Of a stretch of DNA of 64,000 nt, positions 58,224-64,000 are shown piece by piece; within the stretch, counting starts at the first letter, position 1, and each line of letters begins with the position of its first letter. The DNA is from Flavobacterium ammonificans (GTDB lineage: Bacteria > Bacteroidota > Bacteroidia > Flavobacteriales > Flavobacteriaceae). Under the pieces are notes generated by a model that was given only the letters and a program-made list of their open reading frames with translations, was not told the DNA's origin and made no database searches. The stretch lies in NCBI RefSeq assembly GCF_020886115.1, contig NZ_AP025185.1, positions 806,001-870,000 on the forward strand, in the 5' to 3' direction. A program made the translations under genes and the position numbers.

Positions 58224-58805
58224 TTATTTTTTGTAAAAATTGTTGTGATCAATGTATTCCCAAACTTTTGGAGTGAGCAAAGGCAATACATTTTTTCCTT
58301 TTTTGATATTTTCTCTAATAGATGTAGAAGAGATTTCTACAACCGGAGCATCAATCAAATGGATTTTCGAATGGTTTTTAAATAACGTATTTTCAGCTGT
58401 AGCGTCTAATCTTGGATAGACATAGATTTCGTGATGCACCAAAATAGCTTCGTAATTTTTCCATTTATGAAACGACTTCAAATTGTCTTCGCCCATAATT
58501 AAGGAGAACGCATGCTCAGGATATTTTTCTTCTAAGTGAACTAAGGTATTCACCGTATAATTGGGTTGCGAAAGTTTGAATTCAATATCGGAAGGTTTGA
58601 TTTTCGGAAAATCTTCCGTTGCCAAAAACACCATTTCTAATCGGTGATGATCAGCTAAAAGAGTACTTTTCTTTTTTAACGGATTGTGTGGAGTAACCAC
58701 CATCCAAACTTGATCTAAATCGGCATGCTCCGCCATGTGATTGGCAATAATCAAATGCCCCACATGAATGGGATTAAACGTTCCGAAATAGAGACCTATT
58801 TTCAT
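58224..58805 (-). CDS. nadD: Nicotinate-nucleotide adenylyltransferase
   Basis: 193 aa. Nucleotidyltransferase signature GLYFGTFNPIHVGHLIIAN and the end ISSTSIRENIKKG; VWMVVTPHNPLKKK also typical. Makes nicotinate adenine dinucleotide in NAD synthesis. Third of the leftward yicC-gmk-nadD cluster, 64 bp after gmk. Confidence 0.96.
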   Translation of the reverse strand: MKIGLYFGTFNPIHVGHLIIANHMAEHADLDQVWMVVTPHNPLKKKSTLLADHHRLEMVFLATEDFPKIKPSDIEFKLSQPNYTVNTLVHLEEKYPEHAFSLIMGEDNLKSFHKWKNYEAILVHHEIYVYPRLDATAENTLFKNHSKIHLIDAPVVEISSTSIRENIKKGKNVLPLLTPKVWEYIDHNNFYKK

Positions 58806-58869
58806 TTTTCAAAAACTAATTTTACAAATTATCACGAATCCAAAATAATTAAATCTCACAAAATTTCTA

Positions 58870-59442
58870 CTAATTCGTGGCAATAAAATTTTTAACTAAT
58901 TCATTCGCCTCCTCTAAAGCTACTTCTAAGTCGTAGTTTTTAATTACAACATCAAATTGAGGAGCAGTAGCCAATTCTACGTGAGCTTTTGCAATTCGCA
59001 TATTGATTTTTTCATCACTTTCTGTAGATCGTTCTTTCAATCTGCGCTTGAGTTCGTCAACGCTTGGTGGTTTTACAAAAACAGCCAAAGTTTCTTTTGG
59101 AAATTTAGACTTAATACGCAATCCACCTGCAACATCAATATCAAAAATCACATTTTTTCCTTTGGCCCAAATGCGTTCTACTTCGCTTTTTAAAGTCCCG
59201 TAAAAATTATCGCGGTACACTTCTTCCCATTCGACAAAATCTTCATTTTTGATATGTTTTTTGAATTCGGGAATGGACATAAAATAATAGTCTTTTCCAT
59301 TTACTTCTTCGCCACGGGCTTCGCGAGTAGCTGCCGAAATGGAGAACTCCAAATTCAAATCATCTTGCTTTAATAAATGCCTAACTATGGTAGTTTTTCC
59401 TGAACCCGATGGCGCCGAGAATACGATTAATTTTCCTTTCAT
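58870..59442 (-). CDS. gmk: Guanylate kinase
   Basis: 190 aa. P-loop SAPSGSGKTTIVRHLL, GMP-binding SISAATREARGEEVNGKDYYFMS, and DIDVAGGLRIKSKFP. Phosphorylates GMP to GDP. 10 bp after yicC on the minus strand and 64 bp before nadD, the order usual in Bacteroidetes. Confidence 0.97.
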   Translation of the reverse strand: MKGKLIVFSAPSGSGKTTIVRHLLKQDDLNLEFSISAATREARGEEVNGKDYYFMSIPEFKKHIKNEDFVEWEEVYRDNFYGTLKSEVERIWAKGKNVIFDIDVAGGLRIKSKFPKETLAVFVKPPSVDELKRRLKERSTESDEKINMRIAKAHVELATAPQFDVVIKNYDLEVALEEANELVKNFIATN

Positions 59443-59452
59443 ACTATTCTAA

Positions 59453-60313
59453 TTACAGTACATTCAATACCTGCTCCTTAATTTTCTCCAATTCGTCTTT
59501 CATTTGAACGACTAATTTTTGCATCTGTGCATGATTCGATTTAGAACCCATGGTATTGATTTCACGTCCCATTTCTTGGGTGATAAAACCTAATTTTCTA
59601 CCATTGGCTTCTGTCCCTTTGATAGTTTCTAAGAAATAATCCAAGTGATTCGTCAAGCGCACTTTTTCTTCGGTAATGTCTAATTTTTCTAGATAATAAA
59701 TCAATTCTTGTTCGAAACGATTTTCATCAACAGCAACTTTTAACTCAGTTATCGCATTGTGCAAACGGTCTTTTATAGTTTGAACGCGTTCATGATCTAA
59801 TGCCAAAGCTTCATTCATGTACTGGCGAATATTAGCAATACGCAATTGAAATTCTTTTTCTAGTGATTGTCCTTCGTCTTTTCTAAAGTTCAAGATGTTT
59901 TGTATGGCTTCATCTATAGCGGTTGTGATTTGTGCCCAATCATTTTCGTTAATTTCTTCACGCTCAATTTTCATTGTATCCGGCATACGAATTGCCATTT
60001 TCATCAATTCCACTTCATCCGCCTCAGCATAAACAGCTCTTAATTGTTCCATATATCCTTTCACAATTGGTACATTGACTTTGGTCGAAGTTTGTTCGGC
60101 AGTACTTTCGATGAAAATCGAAAAATCGACTTTACCTCTTTCTAGTTTAAGCGCAATTTGGTTGCGTAAGCCCAATTCCATTTCGCGGTAAAGCGAAGGC
60201 ATTCGTACATTTAAATCGAGTCCTTTACTATTTAAAGATTTTACTTCTACCGTGATTTTTTTGGTTGGCAATTGCAAGGTGGCTTTGCCAAAACCAGTCA
60301 TTGATTGTATCAT
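59453..60313 (-). CDS. yicC: YicC family protein (stress-linked endoribonuclease-like)
   Basis: 286 aa. Opening MIQSMTGFGKATLQ and end KIKEQVLNVL with GREINTMGSKSNHAQMQKLVVQMKDEL are characteristic of YicC/YloC. Family members have ribonuclease activity or assist RNA turnover. First gene of the leftward yicC-gmk-nadD cluster, with a perfect promoter element at 60335-60342. Confidence 0.95.
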   Translation of the reverse strand: MIQSMTGFGKATLQLPTKKITVEVKSLNSKGLDLNVRMPSLYREMELGLRNQIALKLERGKVDFSIFIESTAEQTSTKVNVPIVKGYMEQLRAVYAEADEVELMKMAIRMPDTMKIEREEINENDWAQITTAIDEAIQNILNFRKDEGQSLEKEFQLRIANIRQYMNEALALDHERVQTIKDRLHNAITELKVAVDENRFEQELIYYLEKLDITEEKVRLTNHLDYFLETIKGTEANGRKLGFITQEMGREINTMGSKSNHAQMQKLVVQMKDELEKIKEQVLNVL

Positions 60314-60334
60314 ATATGAATTGTGTAATAGCTA

Positions 60335-60342
60335 CAAATGTA
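60335..60342 (-). promoter_or_regulatory. -7 promoter element for the yicC-gmk-nadD cluster
   Basis: TACATTTG on the minus strand (60342 to 60335), consensus match, about 22 nt before the ATG at 60313. Confidence 0.5.
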
Positions 60343-60350
60343 TTGAAATT

Positions 60351-61250
60351 TTAGGATTTCTTTATCGTAACTAGATAAACCCCACTAAAAATTAGGGCTG
60401 CCGAAATTATTTTAATACTGTTCAACTCGTCTTTCCCTAATCCGATGGCAAAAATAGAAGCAAAAAGGGGTTGTAAATAAATGAAAACGGCTACAGTGGT
60501 TGGGCTTAATTCTTTCATAGAAAGCAGGTTCAATAAATAGGTTAAGAAGGTAGAGCAAAACACTACAAAACCTATTTTCCAATACATTTCAGTAGGAACT
60601 GCAATCCATTGAACGGATTGAAATTCTTCCCATCCAAAAGGTAAAACCATCAGAAATCCAGCGAGATAAATCCATTTTACAAAAGTGAAAGCTTGGTATT
60701 TATGCATTAATTTTTTAACAATAATTAAATAATACCCATAAGAAATGGCATTTACTAAAACTAAAAAATTACCTAAGCCTGCTTGTTTTAAATTACCAAT
60801 AGATTTTCCGTAAAGAATTAATAAGGCGGTTCCTAACAAACCCAAAAGAAGTCCGAAAATCATTCGTCTCTTCATTTTTTCTTTAACCAAAATTGCCGAA
60901 AGCACCATAACGATCATTGGAGTAGATACCATTATTACTGCGGCGCTTATTGGTGATGTCAAACTTAATCCTTTGAAAAAAGTAAGCATGTTGAGCGCTA
61001 CCCCAAAGAAAGCGGCTGCAATTATTCTTTTGTAATCGGATGGGTCTATTTTTTCTGCCGGCGATTTTTTGAATGCATTTATAGCTATCGATACCATCCA
61101 AAATAAAGCCATGGTTCCGCCCACTCGTATCGCAATAAAACCAAAAGCGTCTATGTATTGAGGCATCACATCTTTAGCAATAGTGAATGTTACCCCATAA
61201 ATTATGGAAACAATAGTAGCGGCTAGTAATGCGAGATTTCGTTTGTACAT
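60351..61250 (-). CDS. EamA family (DMT) transporter
   Basis: 299 aa with ten predicted membrane helices in two EamA repeats (for example LALLAATIVSIIYGVTFTIA; MIFGLLLGLLGTALLILYG; TAVFIYLQPLFASIFAIGLG). Drug/metabolite exporter of unknown substrate. The ATG overlaps the stop of the ArsC-like gene (TAATG), indicating coupled translation. Confidence 0.92.
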   Translation of the reverse strand: MYKRNLALLAATIVSIIYGVTFTIAKDVMPQYIDAFGFIAIRVGGTMALFWMVSIAINAFKKSPAEKIDPSDYKRIIAAAFFGVALNMLTFFKGLSLTSPISAAVIMVSTPMIVMVLSAILVKEKMKRRMIFGLLLGLLGTALLILYGKSIGNLKQAGLGNFLVLVNAISYGYYLIIVKKLMHKYQAFTFVKWIYLAGFLMVLPFGWEEFQSVQWIAVPTEMYWKIGFVVFCSTFLTYLLNLLSMKELSPTTVAVFIYLQPLFASIFAIGLGKDELNSIKIISAALIFSGVYLVTIKKS

Positions 61251-61600
61251 TAACTCAATGCTTTATGAACTTGAAGTATGTTTTGTTGGCTGTTGCCAAT
61301 ATATATGGCGCCCTTAATAATAAAAACGGGACGACTCAAAAAAGTATAGTGTTCTAAGATGTATTTTTTGAAATCAGCTTCGGTCAAGGCTTTGTCTTTT
61401 AAACCTAAAGATTTGTACAATTGTGCTTTTTTACTAAAAAGAGCTTCGTAACTGCCTGAAAGTTGATACATCTCATCCAATTGCTCTTCGTTAATAGGGT
61501 CTTGTTTGATGTCGTGAAAAACTAAATCATGTCCTTTTGGTAAGGCTTTAATGATTTTTCGGCAGGTATCGCACGAGGCGAGGTAGTATATTTTGTTCAT
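61250..61600 (-). CDS. ArsC/Spx-like thioredoxin-fold protein
   Basis: 116 aa. Opening YYLASCDTCRKIIKAL (Cys-x-x-Cys as CDTC), TEADFKKYILEHYTFLSRPVFII and ending in a short helix: the ArsC/Spx family fold. The Arg triad of true ArsC is not complete as far as I can see, so oxidoreductase or regulator roles are as likely as arsenate reduction. Coupled to the EamA gene. Confidence 0.85.
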   Translation of the reverse strand: MNKIYYLASCDTCRKIIKALPKGHDLVFHDIKQDPINEEQLDEMYQLSGSYEALFSKKAQLYKSLGLKDKALTEADFKKYILEHYTFLSRPVFIIKGAIYIGNSQQNILQVHKALS

Positions 61601-61685
61601 TTTGAAACGAGATTACTTTTTTGCAAAGAAAATTCATTTGATACTTAAAATGATTATTTTTAGCAAAAATTTCAAATCAAACCTA

Positions 61686-62141
61686 ATGGAACAAATATTC
61701 GAACTGAACCGAACCCTACGAAAATTAATTGCTCCTTTTTTAGAGGAATTGAGCCTAGACCAACTGAATACAATTCCTGAAGGATTTACCAATAATCTAT
61801 TTTGGAATATTGCCCATGTCGTGGTAACTCAGCAGTTATTAGTGTATAAACTTTCAGGTTTGCCTATGTTAATTTCGGATGAATTGGTTGATAAATACAA
61901 GAAAGGCTCAAAACCTGAACATGCTGCGTCTCAGGAAGATGTAGATCAAATTAAATCATTATTATTTGATACAATTGATCAAACACAAGCCGATTATGGA
62001 AGTGGAGTATTTACTCAATTTACCGAGTATCCAACCTCTAGTGGTTTTGTTTTAAAAAGTGTTCAGGACGCGATGGCATACAATAATTTCCACGAAGGAC
62101 TTCATCTGGGAATACTAATGAGTATGAAGAAAATAGTATAG
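61686..62141 (+). CDS. DinB family protein
   Basis: 151 aa from ATG 61686 (MEQIFELNRTLRKLIAPF). The longer frame to 61593 overlaps the divergent ArsC-like gene and adds a non-conserved Lys/Phe-rich stretch. Four-helix DinB/YfiT-type protein with the three metal His in NIAHVVV and NFHEGLHLG. Family members bind a divalent metal and often act as thiol-dependent transferases; substrate unknown. Confidence 0.85.
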   Translation: MEQIFELNRTLRKLIAPFLEELSLDQLNTIPEGFTNNLFWNIAHVVVTQQLLVYKLSGLPMLISDELVDKYKKGSKPEHAASQEDVDQIKSLLFDTIDQTQADYGSGVFTQFTEYPTSSGFVLKSVQDAMAYNNFHEGLHLGILMSMKKIV

Positions 62142-62299
62142 TTTTAAATAACAATTATTTTTCAACATTATTTGCGAAAACCATATCATTTTCGTGAAAA
62201 GCTGTGTTGTAAATGCATATTTCTTCAGTATAGCTTGTTAAAATTGTAAATCGTCAAAAAAAGTCAAAAATATAGAGGAATTTATTTATCAATTACAAC

Positions 62300-62307
62300 T
62301 ATCTTTG
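62300..62307 (+). promoter_or_regulatory. -7 promoter element of gdhA
   Basis: TATCTTTG, perfect -7 consensus, giving a leader of about 75 nt to ATG 62389. No clear -33 TTG. Confidence 0.45.
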
Positions 62308-62388
62308 TTGTAGTTACGAAATCGATTTCTTAAAATTGTCATCGGAACCCAAAATCAAGTATATAGACCTAAACTTAGTACCTAAACT

Positions 62389-63732
62389 ATGGAAGATAAA
62401 ATAAATCAATTTATGGCTTTGGTGGAAGCCAAAAATCCCAACGAACCGGAATTCATTCAAGCGGTGAGAGAATTTGCTGAAACGGTAATTCCGTTCATCT
62501 CAGAACGAAAAAAATACGACGGGAAAAACATATTACTTCGAATTGCTGAGCCAGAGCGTTCTATTATTTTTAGAGTGCCATGGGTAGCAGATAATGGAGA
62601 AATTATCGTAAATCGTGGATTTAGAATTCAAATGAATTCGGCTATCGGACCGTATAAAGGCGGAATTCGTTTTCATCATACTGTGAACTTATCGGTATTG
62701 AAATTCTTGGCTTTCGAACAAGTATTCAAAAATAGTTTGACTACACTACCAATGGGTGGTGGAAAAGGAGGTTCTGATTTTGATCCAGAAGGAAAATCAG
62801 ATGGTGAAATCATGCGTTTTTGTCAATCATTTATGACGGAATTGTGTCGTCATATTGGACCCGACTTGGATGTTCCTGCGGGAGATATTGGAGTTGGAGC
62901 CAGAGAAATTGGTTACTTATTCGGACAATACAAACGCATTCGCAATGAATTTACTGGGGTATTAACTGGAAAAGGATTGGCTTACGGAGGTTCGTTAATT
63001 CGCCCAGAAGCAACAGGATACGGTGTAGTGTATTTTACAGAGCAAATGTTGCGTTCTATAGGTCATGAAATTAAAGGTAAAACGGTTGCTATTTCAGGTT
63101 TTGGAAATGTAGCTTGGGGAGTTGCTTTAAAAGTAAATGAGCTGGGCGGAAAAGTAGTTACCCTTTCAGGTCCTGACGGATATATTTATGATCAAGATGG
63201 AATTTCAGGTGATAAAATTGAATTTATGTTAGAGTTGAGAGCGCGCGGCGATAATAAAGCCGAAGCCTATTTAGAGAAATATCCAAATGCAGTTTTCCAC
63301 AAAGGTAAAAGTCCTTGGGAAGCAAAAGTAGATATCGCTATTCCATGCGCGACTCAAAATGAATTGAACGAAGAAGATGCTAAAAAATTGATTGCTAATG
63401 GAGTAATTTGTGTTACTGAAGCGGCTAATATGCCTTGTACATTAGACGCTATTAAACAATTTTTAGATGCTAAAGTATTATTTGCTCCAGGAAAAGCTGC
63501 GAATGCTGGAGGAGTTGCCGCCTCTGGGTTAGAGATGACTCAAAATTCGATTCGTTTGAACTGGACGAGCGAGGAAGTAGATGAACGATTAAAAGACATT
63601 ATGGTGGGTATTCACAATCAATGTAAAAAATATGGTGCGGAAGAAGATGGGTATGTTAACTATGTAAAAGGAGCTAATATCGCTGGATTTGTAAAAGTGG
63701 CTGACGCCATGCTTGCACAAGGAGTGGTATAA
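62389..63732 (+). CDS. gdhA: NADP-dependent glutamate dehydrogenase
   Basis: 447 aa, hexameric GDH type. PYKGGIRFHHTVNLSVLKFLAFEQVFKN, catalytic Lys in LPMGGGKGGSDFDP, DVPAGDIGVGAREIGYLFG; cofactor domain with VAISGFGNVAWGVALK. Converts 2-oxoglutarate and ammonium to glutamate for nitrogen assimilation. Length and sequence point to the NADP(H) biosynthetic form. Ends at a strong terminator (63753-63785). Confidence 0.97.
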   Translation: MEDKINQFMALVEAKNPNEPEFIQAVREFAETVIPFISERKKYDGKNILLRIAEPERSIIFRVPWVADNGEIIVNRGFRIQMNSAIGPYKGGIRFHHTVNLSVLKFLAFEQVFKNSLTTLPMGGGKGGSDFDPEGKSDGEIMRFCQSFMTELCRHIGPDLDVPAGDIGVGAREIGYLFGQYKRIRNEFTGVLTGKGLAYGGSLIRPEATGYGVVYFTEQMLRSIGHEIKGKTVAISGFGNVAWGVALKVNELGGKVVTLSGPDGYIYDQDGISGDKIEFMLELRARGDNKAEAYLEKYPNAVFHKGKSPWEAKVDIAIPCATQNELNEEDAKKLIANGVICVTEAANMPCTLDAIKQFLDAKVLFAPGKAANAGGVAASGLEMTQNSIRLNWTSEEVDERLKDIMVGIHNQCKKYGAEEDGYVNYVKGANIAGFVKVADAMLAQGVV

Positions 63733-63752
63733 GACTATTAATTCAAATACTT

Positions 63753-63785
63753 AAAACCTTCTTTCGATTTTCGAGAGAAGGTTTT
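63753..63785 (+). terminator. Terminator of gdhA
   Basis: AAAACCTTCTTTCGA (63753-63767) pairs with TCGAGAGAAGGTTTT (63771-63785) around TTT, one G-U pair, then TTTTATTTT. Confidence 0.85.
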
Positions 63786-63810
63786 TTTTATTTTGTGTGG
63801 TAGAGTATAT

Positions 63811-63818
63811 TATATTTG
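63811..63818 (+). promoter_or_regulatory. -7 promoter element of recO
   Basis: TATATTTG, perfect -7 consensus, 18 nt before the recO ATG. Confidence 0.5.
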
Positions 63819-63836
63819 TGAATCAAAATTCAAACG

Positions 63837-64000
63837 ATGCAAGTCAAAACCAAAGCGATTGTTATTTCGGCATTAAAATTTCAGGAAAAAAGCCTGATTG
63901 TAAAATGCTTTACGTTGACTCACGGTTTGAAATCCTATTTTGTTCGGGATGCTTTTTCGGCTCGAAAATCGAATCAGAAAATTGCGTATTTCCAGCCGTT
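63837..64000 (+). CDS. recO: DNA repair protein RecO, N-terminal part (3' end outside window)
   Basis: ATG 63837 opens a frame running off the right edge, 54 codons visible. It reads MQVKTKAIVISALKFQEKSL, IVKCFTLTHGLKSYFVRDAF and so on, the RecO OB-fold start (T-K-A-I-V-I-x-x-x-x-x-x-E-K-S-L-I-V pattern). RecO helps load RecA on gapped DNA. The start is supported by the promoter element 18 nt upstream. Confidence 0.85.
   Translation, partial: MQVKTKAIVISALKFQEKSLIVKCFTLTHGLKSYFVRDAFSARKSNQKIAYFQP

Noticed and set aside
11-63990. CRISPR arrays, rRNA or tRNA genes
   Set aside because: No series of 24-40 nt repeats with regular spacers, no rRNA segment and no cloverleaf with a CCA-type acceptor and T-loop GTTCRA was found on reading. 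A tRNAscan and a CRISPR finder run would be decisive.

Overview
The window reads as chromosome of a Flavobacteriia bacterium, most likely Flavobacterium or a close relative. It is AT-rich, its genes lack clear Shine-Dalgarno sequences, and many are preceded by the Bacteroidetes -7 promoter element TAnnTTTG. It carries type IX secretion (T9SS) type A and type B sorting domains, a PorP/SprF protein, a bat (aerotolerance) operon, TonB-dependent receptor domains and a SusR-like membrane-bound regulator. I saw no rRNA, tRNA, CRISPR array, transposase or prophage module.

Layout. 1-9.1 kb: the end of a T9SS type A cargo gene, a fibronectin-type lipoprotein, a 3-keto-disaccharide hydrolase-like (DUF1080) protein, an M20 amidohydrolase, an acetyltransferase, a small outer-membrane protein, a secreted GH3 glycosidase, an orphan TonB plug domain and a TPR/DUF6377 membrane regulator. 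9.1-13.0 kb: three tandem Crp/Fnr paralogues on the minus strand, flanked by two unusually long non-coding stretches. These hold three copies of one palindrome (core TTGT-N6-RCAA), each exactly 28 nt upstream of the end of a -7 element, plus nested RNA hairpins and tiny ORFs. 13.0-22.9 kb: a roughly 10-kb operon of secreted repeat proteins, a glycine-rich protein, a T9SS type B adhesin, PorP/SprF and an OmpA/PD40 protein. It starts behind palindrome copy C and ends at a strong terminator.

23-35 kb is mostly housekeeping and metabolism: mfd, an ACT-domain protein, yraN, an LD-carboxypeptidase, an EEP-family nuclease/phosphatase, 3-hydroxyanthranilate dioxygenase, an ALDH7-like aldehyde dehydrogenase, and a phosphatase/SDR/aldo-keto reductase operon. 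35.2-44.4 kb is the moxR-DUF58-batA/B/C/D/E operon. 44.4-52.8 kb is a LacI-regulated catabolic locus: repressor, TonB receptor, GH63/MGH1-like glycosidase, sodium/solute symporter, glycerate kinase and a mannose-6-phosphate-isomerase-type cupin. I read it as a locus for a glyceric-acid glycoside such as mannosylglycerate or glucosylglycerate. 52.8-64 kb is core: cvpA, pheS, gpsA, an iron alcohol dehydrogenase, nadD, gmk, yicC, an EamA transporter, an ArsC-like protein, DinB, gdhA and the start of recO.

The two parts most worth pursuing are the Crp/Fnr triplet with its three palindromic promoters, which I infer controls itself, a structured RNA/small-protein unit and the T9SS adhesin operon; and the compact glycerate-glycoside locus with a double LacI operator. 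All product names are from reading motifs and context; no database search was run.
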